DNA from: Microbulbifer halophilus
GTDB taxonomy: Bacteria > Pseudomonadota > Gammaproteobacteria > Pseudomonadales > Cellvibrionaceae
Assembly: GCF_026183675.1 (NCBI RefSeq)
Contig: NZ_JAPIVK010000036.1
Span: forward strand, 5,637-38,149
Length of the DNA: 32,513 nt
Direction: 5' to 3'
Shown here: positions 18,064 through 26,259 of the stretch, piece by piece
How the letters are laid out: the number at the start of each line of letters is the position of its first letter
How positions within the stretch are numbered: the stretch's first letter is position 1
Translations under genes and position numbers: made by a program
Notes under the pieces: generated by a model
The model's input: the letters and a program-made list of their open reading frames with translations, nothing else
Told to the model about the DNA's origin: nothing
Database searches by the model: none

Positions 18064-19422
18064 GTGAAACCCTATGCGGTAATCGGCGCCGGTCCCATGG
18101 GCCTCTGCACGGTGCGCAACCTGCAGAAGTACGGCATTCCCTGTGTCGGCTTTGAAGTCCACGGCAATGTGGGCGGGCTCTGGGATATCGACAGCCCCAC
18201 CAGCACCCTGTACGAATCGGCGCACCTGATCTCGTCGAAGAAGATGACCGAGTTCGCCGAGTTCCCTATGGCGGAGGCGGTGGCGCCGTATCCGCACCAC
18301 AGCGAATTGCGCCAGTACTTTCGCGACTATGCGCGGGAGTTCGGTCTCTACAATCGGTACGAATTCAACACGGAAGTGGTGCACTGCGAACGCGATGGCG
18401 ACGACTGGCGCATCACTACCCGCACGACTGCCGGCGATAGCGCGGGTGAAGAGCAGACCCGTATCTTCGGCGGCCTGCTGATTGCCAACGGCACCTTGCA
18501 CCACCCGAATATTCCGCAGTTGCCGGGGGAATTCGCTGGCGAGGTGGTGCACTCGTCCGAGTACCGGGATCCGGCCATTTTCGAGGGCAGGCGGGTACTG
18601 CTGGTAGGCTGCGGCAACAGCGGTGCAGATATCGCCGTGGACGCGGTGCACCGGGCGGCCAGCGTGGATATCAGCCTGCGCCGCGGCTACTACTTCCTGC
18701 CCAAGTTTATCGGCGGCAAACCCACCGACGCAGTGGGCGGCAGGATTCGGCTGCCGCGCTTCGTGCAGCAGCGTATCAGCGCCGCGCTGAGCCGCTTCAT
18801 ACTGGGCCGCCCGGGCCAGTACGGCCTGCCGGAGCCGGACTACAGAATGTTCGAGTCCCACCCGGTGGTCAACTCGTTGATCCTGCACCATATCGGTCAC
18901 GGCGATATCCGCCCGCAGGGGGATATCGCCAATATCGACGGCAATACCGTGACCTTCAAGGACGGCCGCCGCGGCAACTACGACACCATCCTGCTGGCCA
19001 CCGGCTACAGGCTGCACTACCCGTTTATCGGCGCCGAACACCTGAACTGGCAGGGCTTTGCGCCGCAGTTCTATCTCAATGCCTTCCATCCCGAATACGA
19101 CAATCTTTTCCTGATGGGCATGGTGGAGGCCGCCGGCCTCGGCTGGGAGGGGCGCAACGAGCAGGCGGAGCTGGTGGCCCTGTATATCCGCCAGCTGTCG
19201 TTCGGCGCCGAATCCGCGCGCCACTTCCGCAGGGTCAAGCGCGAAAAGACCGCGCTGCGGGCAGACGGCGGCATGCAGTACCTGCAACTGGAGCGCATGG
19301 CCTACTATGTGCACAAGGAGTCCTACCTGAAAGCACTGCGCGGTCACGCTGCGGACTTGCGGCGGGATCTGGCAAGCCGGGATACTGGTGGATTCGCCAG
19401 CAGTGCCGGAGAAACCCAGTGA
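18064..19422 (+). CDS. Flavin-containing monooxygenase
   Basis: NADPH- and FAD-dependent enzyme that inserts one oxygen atom into a heteroatom or, in the Baeyer-Villiger type, a ketone. The 452-residue protein has the FAD-binding GAGPMG (8-13), the NADPH-binding GCGNSGAD (about 180-187) and between them the FMO fingerprint FAGEVVHSSEYR, fitting FxGxxxHxxxY. The C-terminal ILLATGYR motif is also present. The start is a GTG at 18064 with GGGAG eight bases upstream. The TGA overlaps the GTG of the transporter gene by four bases, so translation is coupled. The Y/R ending favours the FMO class over classical BVMOs, but the substrate is unknown. Confidence 0.93.
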   Translation: MKPYAVIGAGPMGLCTVRNLQKYGIPCVGFEVHGNVGGLWDIDSPTSTLYESAHLISSKKMTEFAEFPMAEAVAPYPHHSELRQYFRDYAREFGLYNRYEFNTEVVHCERDGDDWRITTRTTAGDSAGEEQTRIFGGLLIANGTLHHPNIPQLPGEFAGEVVHSSEYRDPAIFEGRRVLLVGCGNSGADIAVDAVHRAASVDISLRRGYYFLPKFIGGKPTDAVGGRIRLPRFVQQRISAALSRFILGRPGQYGLPEPDYRMFESHPVVNSLILHHIGHGDIRPQGDIANIDGNTVTFKDGRRGNYDTILLATGYRLHYPFIGAEHLNWQGFAPQFYLNAFHPEYDNLFLMGMVEAAGLGWEGRNEQAELVALYIRQLSFGAESARHFRRVKREKTALRADGGMQYLQLERMAYYVHKESYLKALRGHAADLRRDLASRDTGGFASSAGETQ

Positions 19423-20363
19423 ACCCCGACTTCGATGTGGCCAGCCAGTTCCAGATGTCGCCGGCGGCACTGCTGCTATTGAACGGCGTGCTGGCCTTCA
19501 TGATGTTCGGCGTCTCCCTGGGGCTGCGCCCGGCGGATTTTGCCGGAGTGCTGCGCCGGCCGCTGGCGCCGGTTACCGGCCTGGTGGCGCAGTTTCTGCT
19601 GTTGCCGGCGGCCACCTGCCTGGCGACCTGGTGGTTCCGGGTGGAGCCCGGCCTGGCGCTGGGCATGATCCTGGTGTCCTGCTGCCCCGGCGGTACCTTC
19701 TCCAATGTGATGACCTGGATCGGCCGCGCCAGTGTGGCCACCTCGGTGAGCATGACCGCGGTTTCCAGTCTCGCCGCGGTGGTGCTGACCCCGTTCAACT
19801 TTGCTCTCTACGGCGACCTCAATCCCCTCACCCGCGGCCTGCTGCAGGAGATAGCGCTGCCGGTCGGCAACATGGTGGCGCTGGTGGTGCTGGTATTGGC
19901 GCTGCCAATGCTCGCCGGCATGCTGGTCGGCGCGCGCTTTCCGGGCTTCGCGTGCAGGAGCGAGCGCTATTTCCGCGGCGGCTCCCTGTGCGTGTTCCTG
20001 TTGTTCGTGGCGGTTTCCTTCGGCCGGCACTGGCAGACGGCGCTGCAGGTCGCGGGATCGGTGCTGTTGCTGGTGATTGCGCACAATGCGCTGGCCTTCC
20101 TGATCGGCAATCTCAGCGGCCGCGCCGCCGGCCTGCCACTGGCGGAGCGGCGCGCGGTCACCATGGAAGTGGGTATCCAGAATTCCGGCCTGGCGCTGGC
20201 GATCCTTTTCACCTTCTTCCCGTCCGCCGGGTCGATGCTGGTGGTGGCGGGTTTCTGGGGTGTCTGGCACCTGGTTGCCGGACTGGGCCTGGCTGGCTAC
20301 TGGAGTTTCGGCAACCGGAAAATGCAGCGGGCGGCGCGCCTGCAGGGCGATCCACAGACCTGA
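19419..20363 (+). CDS. Bile acid:sodium symporter-family (BASS) transporter
   Basis: The 314-residue integral membrane protein has about nine hydrophobic segments and the family signatures CCPGGTFSNVMTWIGRASVATSVSMTAVSS (the first unwound-helix region) and EVGIQNSGLALAI (the second). Family members carry bile acids, pantoate, pyruvate-like or other organic anions with sodium. The GTG start at 19419 has GGAGA seven bases upstream and overlaps the monooxygenase stop. Its place inside a catabolic operon suggests uptake of the operon's substrate or release of a product (inference). About 80 residues before the C-terminus the protein shows the conserved GIQNSG, so it looks intact. Confidence 0.92.
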   Translation: MNPDFDVASQFQMSPAALLLLNGVLAFMMFGVSLGLRPADFAGVLRRPLAPVTGLVAQFLLLPAATCLATWWFRVEPGLALGMILVSCCPGGTFSNVMTWIGRASVATSVSMTAVSSLAAVVLTPFNFALYGDLNPLTRGLLQEIALPVGNMVALVVLVLALPMLAGMLVGARFPGFACRSERYFRGGSLCVFLLFVAVSFGRHWQTALQVAGSVLLLVIAHNALAFLIGNLSGRAAGLPLAERRAVTMEVGIQNSGLALAILFTFFPSAGSMLVVAGFWGVWHLVAGLGLAGYWSFGNRKMQRAARLQGDPQT

Positions 20364-20379
20364 CGACAAGAAAATCACT

Positions 20380-21348
20380 ATGAACGACAAGAAAGTGCTG
20401 ATTACCGGCGCCTCCGGTTACGTGGGGCGGCAGCTCGGGGAATTGCTGGCCGAAGAGATGTCGGTGGTGGGGGTGGACATCCACTCGCGACCGGCGGGCT
20501 TCCCGATCCTGCAGATGGATATCTGTGACGCCGCCCTGGGTGAACTGCTGCGCGCCGAGGGGGTGACCCATGTGGTGCACCTGGCGTCGGGGATGGCCGC
20601 GGGACGCGACCGGGCGCGAGAATACCGCATCGATGTCGAGGGCACCGAGAATCTGCTCAAGGCCTGTCTCTATGCCGGTGTGGAACATATCACCGTCACC
20701 AGCAGCGGCGCCGCCTACGGCTACCACGCCGACAATCCCGAGTGGATTGAGGAGCACCACCCGCTGCGCGGCAATCCGGAATTCGGCTACTCCGATCACA
20801 AACGCCTGGTGGAAGAGATACTGGCCGCCTACCGGCAACAGCACCCGCGGCTGAAGCAACTGGTATTCCGCCCCTGTTCCATCGTCGGTGCCAACACCCG
20901 CAACAAGATCGGCAAACTGTTCTCCGGCCGCGCGATTCTCGACCCCGGCGGCCACGATTCGCCGTTCGTGTTCATCTGGGACCGGGATGTGGTGCGCGCT
21001 CTCCGGTACGGTGTGCAGCACAGTGCCACCGGTATCTACAATCTCGCCGGCGACGGCGCACTGACCCCGCGGGAGATCGCAAAATCGCTCGGCAAGCCAT
21101 TGCGCAGGCCGCCGATCTGGCTGGTGAAGGCGGTACTGGGCATCGGCTATTTTCTGCGCCTGACGGATAAGCAGCCCGGCCAGGTGATATTTCTGCAGTA
21201 CCGACCGTTACTGTTGAACCGGCGCCTGAAGGAAGAACTGGGTTTCGTGCCGGAGAAAACCTCCGCCGAGGCCTTTGCCTGTTTTGCCCGCGAGGCGCTG
21301 GGGATCCAGGTGCCCGAAAATGCGACCGTGGCGGAGGGCGCGGTGTGA
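20380..21348 (+). CDS. NAD-dependent epimerase/dehydratase-type extended SDR
   Basis: The 322-residue protein is an extended short-chain dehydrogenase. It has the Rossmann motif TGASGYVG (9-16), the acidic VDIH cofactor-selecting turn, HLASGMAAG, the catalytic Ser in VTSSGAAYGYH and the catalytic YSDHK (YxxxK). Its C-terminal half (TPREIAKSLGKPLRRPPIW and a hydrophobic LVKAVLGIGYFL segment) resembles sterol/3-beta-hydroxysteroid dehydrogenase-like members more than sugar epimerases; this is a weak judgement. ATG 20380 is 16 bases after the transporter stop, without a strong ribosome binding site. The stop overlaps the next gene's GTG by four bases. Confidence 0.88.
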   Translation: MNDKKVLITGASGYVGRQLGELLAEEMSVVGVDIHSRPAGFPILQMDICDAALGELLRAEGVTHVVHLASGMAAGRDRAREYRIDVEGTENLLKACLYAGVEHITVTSSGAAYGYHADNPEWIEEHHPLRGNPEFGYSDHKRLVEEILAAYRQQHPRLKQLVFRPCSIVGANTRNKIGKLFSGRAILDPGGHDSPFVFIWDRDVVRALRYGVQHSATGIYNLAGDGALTPREIAKSLGKPLRRPPIWLVKAVLGIGYFLRLTDKQPGQVIFLQYRPLLLNRRLKEELGFVPEKTSAEAFACFAREALGIQVPENATVAEGAV

Positions 21349-22154
21349 GCGGGGAAAAGGTCTTCATCGTCACCGGTGCCGCCGGTGGGCTCGGTTGGGC
21401 GACAGTGGAATCGCTGGCGGCCCGCTACCGGGCTCGCTTCGCCCTGATCGACCTGCAACGGGAGCCGCTGGAGGCGAGGGCGGCGGAACTGCGCGGGCGC
21501 GGTGTCGAGGTCGATGTGTTTACCGCCGACCTGTCCAGCGAGGCGGCCACGGCGGAGCTGGTGGCCGCGCTGAGAGCGGCCTGTCCGCGCGTCGATCTGC
21601 TGGTCAACAACGCCGGTATTACCCACCGCAGCCTGTCCACCCGCACTGGCAACGCGGTAATCCGCCGGGTGATGGCGGTGGACTACCACGCACCGGTGGA
21701 GCTGGCCCAGGGCCTGCTGGCGGAACTGCGCACGGCGTCCGGCTGTGTGGTGAATATCAGCTCCATGGCCGGCTGGATGCCGGTACTGGGCCGCGCCGGC
21801 TACTGCGCCGCCAAAAGCGCGCTGCACCAGTATTTCGAAACCTTCCGCGAGGAGGTGCGCGGCGAGGGCGTGCGCGTGCTGATGGTCTACCCGAGTTTTG
21901 TCGCCACCAGTATCGAGCAGAACGCGCTGTCCGGCGACGGCGGCAGGGCCAGCCACAGGCAGAGCACTGTCGGCCGGGTACGCAGCGCGGAGTGGATGGC
22001 GGAAAGAATCGTCACTGCGGTGGAAAAGGGCCGGGAGCGGCTTTTCCCCCGGGACAGGACGCTGCTCGGCGCCTACCTGTACAGGCTCTTCCCGCGCCTC
22101 TTTATGAAGCAGATGGTCAAAGAATTCCGCGTGGAACTGGCAGTGACCGGGTAA
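21345..22154 (+). CDS. Classical short-chain dehydrogenase/reductase
   Basis: The 269-residue enzyme has the classical SDR set: cofactor motif TGAAGGLG (10-17), NNAG (about 88-91), catalytic Ser in NISSMAG and the YCAAK catalytic Tyr-Lys pair. ALIDLQREPL places an Asp at the cofactor-selecting position, which favours NAD(H). The GTG at 21345 has GGAGGG five bases upstream and overlaps the preceding stop. The tail LYRLFPRLFMKQMVKEF is like those of SDRs acting on lipids or ketones near FMO genes. As the last gene of the four-gene operon it probably oxidises or reduces an alcohol/ketone handled by the monooxygenase (inference). Confidence 0.93.
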   Translation: MSGEKVFIVTGAAGGLGWATVESLAARYRARFALIDLQREPLEARAAELRGRGVEVDVFTADLSSEAATAELVAALRAACPRVDLLVNNAGITHRSLSTRTGNAVIRRVMAVDYHAPVELAQGLLAELRTASGCVVNISSMAGWMPVLGRAGYCAAKSALHQYFETFREEVRGEGVRVLMVYPSFVATSIEQNALSGDGGRASHRQSTVGRVRSAEWMAERIVTAVEKGRERLFPRDRTLLGAYLYRLFPRLFMKQMVKEFRVELAVTG

Positions 22155-22173
22155 CTGCAGGCTGGCAAGGGTA

Positions 22174-22195
22174 GGGTGCGCCGTGCGCATCACCC
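22174..22195. repeat. REP-like hairpin
   Basis: GGGTGCGC and GCGCATCACCC form an imperfect hairpin 20 bases after the operon's last stop. The GTAGGGTGCGCCGTGCGCA type of sequence is a common dispersed intergenic repeat. Confidence 0.5.
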
Positions 22196-22218
22196 GGAAA
22201 TCGCCGCGCCCTTCTTCT

Positions 22219-22287
22219 AACTCAAGTTTCGGGGTTTAGTTTCGGCTTGTGGCATCGAAAAGCGGTTCGAACTCCGAAACTTGAGTT
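22219..22287. repeat. Long inverted repeat between convergent genes
   Basis: AACTCAAGTTTCGG (22219-22232) is the exact complement of CCGAAACTTGAGTT (22274-22287), and the match extends a few bases inwards with one mismatch. The intervening segment is 41 bases. It touches the LysE-family stop codon. It may act as a two-way stop, but lacks T-runs. The right arm with its flank resembles 10775-10792. Confidence 0.75.
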
Positions 22288-22878
22288 CTAATCCAGCACC
22301 ATCGGCACCACACTCACCGCCAGCAATACTCCCATGGCGATATTGAAACGGCGCAGGTGGGCGGGATCGTTCAGTACCCGCTTGAGCCCGACGCCGAACA
22401 GCAGCCAGATGATGATGCAGGGGCCGCCCACGGCGATGAATGTCAGCGCGATACGTGCGATATCCATCCACATCTCGCCGCTGGGGCTGGTGAAGGCCGC
22501 CAGCGCACCCACCGCCATGATCCAGCCCTTGGGATTCACCCACTGAAACGCCACCGCCTGCAGGAAGGTAAAGGGCTTGCTGTTGCCGGCATCGCCCACC
22601 TCCCGGGTGCTGGCGATAACCCAGGCCAGATACAGCAGATAGGCGATACCCGCCCAACGCACGATCTCGTGCAGCAGCGGAAACCGGTTGAACAGGGTGC
22701 CCAGCCCCAGGCCGATGGCGACGATCATGGCCGGAAAACCGAGGCAGATACCCAGCAGGTGCGGCAGCGAGCGGTGCACGCCGTAATTCAGGCCGGACGA
22801 CATTATCATCAGGTTGTTGGGGCCGGGCGTGATGCTGGTGGAGAAGGTGAAGAGTACAATGGGTATCAGGGCTTCCAA
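22288..22878 (-). CDS. LysE/RhtB-family amino-acid exporter
   Basis: The roughly 196-residue inner-membrane protein has six hydrophobic segments and the family signature near the N-terminus: TFSTSITPGPNNLMIMSSGL, followed by GICLGFPAMI and, later, QWVNPKGWIMAVGA. Family members export amino acids, homoserine lactones or related metabolites. I chose the TTG at 22878 because AGAGG lies eight bases upstream and the product then begins at the typical LEALIPIVLFT; the frame also opens at a TTG at 22902, without a binding site. It is divergent from the TatD gene 59 bases away and convergent to the SDR operon. Its substrate cannot be told from the sequence. Confidence 0.92.
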   Translation of the reverse strand: MEALIPIVLFTFSTSITPGPNNLMIMSSGLNYGVHRSLPHLLGICLGFPAMIVAIGLGLGTLFNRFPLLHEIVRWAGIAYLLYLAWVIASTREVGDAGNSKPFTFLQAVAFQWVNPKGWIMAVGALAAFTSPSGEMWMDIARIALTFIAVGGPCIIIWLLFGVGLKRVLNDPAHLRRFNIAMGVLLAVSVVPMVLD

Positions 22879-22937
22879 GACGTCGACCTCTACTGCGGAC
22901 AAAGGTGTAACATGCGGGCATCCCGGGGAAAGCTCAA

Positions 22938-23717
22938 GTGCCGATGATCGATAGCCACTGCCATTTCGATTTCGAAGCCTTCGACAGCGACCGATCGCAG
23001 GTCTGGGCGCGCTGCCTGGCGGCGGATGTCGAGCGCCTGATTATTCCCGGCGTCAGCCCGACGCGCTGGCCCGCCCTGTTCGATCAGGTGGAAGCGCAGC
23101 CGGCCTGGCACGCGGCGGTGGGGCTGCACCCCTGGTGGGTGGCGGAAACGGAACTGGAACCCGGGGAACTGCAGCGGCAGATTGCCGAGCAGCTTGAGGC
23201 GCACGCCTGTGTGGCCATCGGCGAGTGCGGCCTGGACGGCGCCATGGTGACCCCGCTGGCAGAACAGGAACCGCTGTTTCGCGCCCAACTGGCATTGGCC
23301 GGCGAACTGCAGTTGCCGCTGATTGTGCACGCCTGTCGTTGCCACAGCGATATGCTGCGGCTGCTGAAGGAATACCGCCCCGCCCGCGGCGGTGTGATTC
23401 ACGCCTTCAGCGGCAGCCCGGAAATTGCGCGGGAATACTGGAAGCTGGGCTTCTACCTGGGCGCCGGTGGCCTGGTTACCTACAAGCGCGCGGCCAAGAC
23501 CCGCCGCGCCTTTGCCGACCTGCCGCTGGAAGCCATCCTGCTGGAGTCCGATGCGCCGGATATGCCGATACAGGGCCGCCAGGGTCGGCGCAACAGTCCC
23601 GAATACCTGCCGCAGATCGCCGCTGCGCTGGCGGAGTTGCGCGGTATTCCCGCGGCCCGGGTGGCGGAGCAGAGCCGCCGCAATACCGAACAGTTATTTG
23701 CCCTAGATGAATTTTGA
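22938..23717 (+). CDS. TatD-family metal-dependent nuclease/hydrolase
   Basis: The 259-residue TIM-barrel hydrolase has the metal-ligand set of the family: DSHCHFD at the N-terminus, Glu in IGECGLDG, His in PLIVHACR and VIHAFSGS, and Asp in LLESDAPDMP. Family members degrade DNA from 3' ends or hydrolyse aminoacyl-D bonds; this one resembles the YjjV subgroup. The start is GTG 22938 with GGGGAAA about six bases upstream; the ATG two codons later is less well placed. Its last 11 bases overlap the start of the cysteine desulfurase gene, so the two are cotranscribed and likely translationally coupled. Confidence 0.93.
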   Translation: MPMIDSHCHFDFEAFDSDRSQVWARCLAADVERLIIPGVSPTRWPALFDQVEAQPAWHAAVGLHPWWVAETELEPGELQRQIAEQLEAHACVAIGECGLDGAMVTPLAEQEPLFRAQLALAGELQLPLIVHACRCHSDMLRLLKEYRPARGGVIHAFSGSPEIAREYWKLGFYLGAGGLVTYKRAAKTRRAFADLPLEAILLESDAPDMPIQGRQGRRNSPEYLPQIAAALAELRGIPAARVAEQSRRNTEQLFALDEF

Positions 23718-25383
23718 TCCCGACGCTTTCAAAGAGTTTTTCCCACTGTTTGCCCAGCCGGAAAACAGAGATCTCATCTATCTCGACAACGCCGCAACGA
23801 CCCAGAAACCGCGCGCCGTTATCGAGGCGGTCACCGATTTCTATCTGCACAGCAATGCCAACACCCACCGCTCCAGCCACCGGCTGGCCCGCCGCGCCAC
23901 GGAAATGGTAGAGCGGGTGCGCCGGCAGGCCGCCGTTTTCCTGAACGCGGCCAGCCCGCGGGAGGTCATTTTCTGCCGCGGCGCCACCGAGGCGCTCAAC
24001 CTGCTCGCCTACAGTCTCTGCAGCGGGCTGCGGCCCGGCGATGAAATCGTCATTTCCACCGCCGAGCACCACGCCAATATCGTGCCCTGGCAGATGATGG
24101 CGCAGCGCCATGGCCTGACGCTGCGCTATGTGCCCCACATCGCCGGTATACCGGAGTTCCAGCGTCTGCACGAGGTGCTGAACGAACGCACCCGTATCGT
24201 GTCCCTCACCGGTGGCTCCAATGCACTGGGCCTTCGCCCGGACCTGGAAGGTATCGCGCGGCAGTTGCGCGGATGCAGGTCACGGGGAAGAGAGCTGCAC
24301 TGGATCGTCGACGGCGCCCAGCTGGCCGCCCACGAGACGGTCGATGTACAGAGCATCGGCTGCGATTTTTTTGTCTGCTCGGCGCACAAGTTCTACGGGC
24401 CCAGCGGTATCGGCCTGCTGTACGGCCGCGAGTCGCTGTTGCGCCGTATGCCGCCGTGGCAGGGCGGTGGCGAAATGATAGCGACGGTGGATCTCCACTC
24501 CAGCGACTATGCCGATCTGCCACACCGGTTTGAAGCCGGTACCTCGCCGCTGGCGGCCATCGCCGGGCTCGGCGCCGCGCTGGAATTTCTCGCTGACCGG
24601 GATCGCGCCGCCATGGCTGCGCACGAGCAGTCGTTGCTGGCACGGTTGCACCGGGAAATAGCAGAGCTGCCCGGTGTGCGTCTGATCAGCGAACCGAAGC
24701 AGAACCTGGGGATCCTCGCCTTCGTGCCGGAGAATGGCAGCGCGACGGATCTGGTGCACTGGCTGGACGAAAAAGATATCGCCGTGCGCGTCGGCCACCA
24801 CTGCGCCCAGCCGTTGATCCGCGCCGCCGGGGAAACCGCGACCTTGCGCGCATCGCTGGCCGCCTACAACACGGCCGACGATGTGGAGCGGTTTATCGAA
24901 TCGCTGCGCGACTATCTTTCGGCTTCGGAAACGGTGCCGGAACAGGTGGCGTTGTCGAGTACCGCCGGTTGGTCCGGCGATAATCTCTCCGCCCTGCAGC
25001 TCGAGCGGCTGGCGGCGCAACGCAACTGGCAGGATCGATACCGGGAACTGATGCGCTGGGGCAAGTCGGTTTCTGAAAAGCCCGCCATTCGCCGCTCTGA
25101 AAACCTGGTGCGCGGTTGTGAGTCCGATGCCTGGCTGGTGCACCGCGAAGAAAACGGGAAGCACTTCTTTGCGCTGGATAGCGACAGCCGGGTGGTCAAG
25201 GGCCTGGGTGCGTTACTGCTGTCGCAGGTGGACGGGTGCCGTGCGGAGGAAGTCCGTGCGCGGGATCTGAAAGAACTGTTTGCCGAACTGGGGCTGGAAA
25301 AACACCTGAGCCAGTCGCGAAGTAATGGCTTTTACGCGTTGCTGCAGCGAGTGTTGGACTGTATCGCTTGCGGGCCGGCTTGA
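23707..25383 (+). CDS. csdA: Fused cysteine desulfurase-sulfur acceptor (CsdA-CsdE)
   Basis: One 558-residue chain contains two normally separate proteins. Residues 1-410 form a group II cysteine desulfurase (CsdA/SufS type): NAATTQKP, the PLP Lys228 in CSAHKFYGP, and catalytic Cys366 in RVGHHCAQPL. Residues about 428-550 are a SufE/CsdE sulfur acceptor: WQDRYRELMRWGKSV, Cys471 in LVRGCESDAWL, then VVKGLGALLLSQVDG and a SRSNGFYAL end. The enzyme takes sulfur from cysteine to a persulfide, and the fused domain can accept it within the same molecule. In E. coli csdA and csdE are separate adjacent genes acting with TcdA/CsdL. The ATG overlaps the TatD gene by 11 bases, with no strong ribosome binding site, pointing to translational coupling. 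Confidence 0.95.
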   Translation: MNFDPDAFKEFFPLFAQPENRDLIYLDNAATTQKPRAVIEAVTDFYLHSNANTHRSSHRLARRATEMVERVRRQAAVFLNAASPREVIFCRGATEALNLLAYSLCSGLRPGDEIVISTAEHHANIVPWQMMAQRHGLTLRYVPHIAGIPEFQRLHEVLNERTRIVSLTGGSNALGLRPDLEGIARQLRGCRSRGRELHWIVDGAQLAAHETVDVQSIGCDFFVCSAHKFYGPSGIGLLYGRESLLRRMPPWQGGGEMIATVDLHSSDYADLPHRFEAGTSPLAAIAGLGAALEFLADRDRAAMAAHEQSLLARLHREIAELPGVRLISEPKQNLGILAFVPENGSATDLVHWLDEKDIAVRVGHHCAQPLIRAAGETATLRASLAAYNTADDVERFIESLRDYLSASETVPEQVALSSTAGWSGDNLSALQLERLAAQRNWQDRYRELMRWGKSVSEKPAIRRSENLVRGCESDAWLVHREENGKHFFALDSDSRVVKGLGALLLSQVDGCRAEEVRARDLKELFAELGLEKHLSQSRSNGFYALLQRVLDCIACGPA

Positions 25384-25422
25384 GCTTCGCGAACCGCAGA
25401 TTTTCGGGACGCCGGCTATTGT

Positions 25423-25445
25423 TGGACTTCGCTGCGCTCGGTCCA
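25423..25445. repeat. REP-like hairpin between convergent csdA and tcdA
   Basis: TGGAC (25423-25427) and GTCCA (25441-25445) flank a CG-rich loop containing CGCTGCGCTCG. This sequence type recurs in intergenic regions of many proteobacterial genomes. It sits in the 75-base gap between the two gene ends. Confidence 0.55.
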
Positions 25446-25458
25446 GCCTGCGCCGTTG

Positions 25459-26259
25459 TCAGCCCTTTTTCTGCAGCAGCCGTTCGATGCCGCGCGCCGC
25501 GGCGGCAAAACCGAAACTGCCGGTAACCATGGTGGCAGCGCCGAAGCCGCCGCTGCAGTCGAGTTTCACCCCGTCCTGCATTGCGCTCTTCTGTTCACAG
25601 ACGCCGCCGCCCGGCTGCGGGTAGACCATGGGTTCCGTCGAATAGATGGCATCCACACCGAACTGACGTTTGCGGGACTTCTGGAAATTGTGAAAGCGGT
25701 AGAGGTGGCTGCGGACCTTGGCCAGCATCGGGTCGTGGCTGGTGCGGCCCAGGTCGGCGCAGGTGATACGGCCCGGATCCCGCTTGCCGCCGGCGGAGCC
25801 GACGGTCACCAGTCGGATCTTGCGTGCCTTGCAGTAGGCGATCAGCGCAGCCTTGACCCGCGCCGAGTCGATGGCGTCGATGGCGATATCGATGGGCGCC
25901 CGTTCGGGATCCAGCAGCTCGGCGAAATTGTCCGCGGCGATAAAGTCCTCCTCGATGCGCACATCGATTTCCGGGTTGATCTGCCGCAGCCGTTCGGCCA
26001 TCACTTCCACCTTCATCTGCCCGACGGTGTCCGCCAGCGCGTGGCTCTGGCGGTTGCTGTTGGTGATGCAGACATCGTCCAGGTCGATCAGCGTGATCCT
26101 GCCCACGCCGGAGCGTGCCAGCGCTTCCGCGCTCCAGCTGCCGACACCGCCGATGCCGATCACCGCGAAGTGTGACCCGTGCAGGCGCGGCAGCGCGTCC
26201 TCGCCGTAGAGGCGGGCGATACCGCCGAAGCGCTGCAGGTACTGTTCAGACAGAATCAT
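25459..26259 (-). CDS. tcdA: tRNA threonylcarbamoyladenosine dehydratase TcdA
   Basis: E1-like enzyme (CsdL) that uses ATP to cyclise t6A to ct6A at position 37 of ANN-decoding tRNAs. The 266-residue protein has the nucleotide-binding VIGIGGVGSWSAEALARSG (33-51), the DLDDVCITNSNRQSHA motif (59-74), AIDAIDSARVKAALI and the C-terminal PGGGVCEQKSAMQDG region. In E. coli its cyclisation activity is supported by the CsdA-CsdE sulfur relay, and the fused CsdA-CsdE gene lies 75 bases away in convergent orientation. The ATG at 26259 is chosen by homology; its ATGA overlaps the stop of the DCC-family gene, indicating coupling. The frame upstream to 26778 is noise. Confidence 0.95.
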   Translation of the reverse strand: MILSEQYLQRFGGIARLYGEDALPRLHGSHFAVIGIGGVGSWSAEALARSGVGRITLIDLDDVCITNSNRQSHALADTVGQMKVEVMAERLRQINPEIDVRIEEDFIAADNFAELLDPERAPIDIAIDAIDSARVKAALIAYCKARKIRLVTVGSAGGKRDPGRITCADLGRTSHDPMLAKVRSHLYRFHNFQKSRKRQFGVDAIYSTEPMVYPQPGGGVCEQKSAMQDGVKLDCSGGFGAATMVTGSFGFAAAARGIERLLQKKG

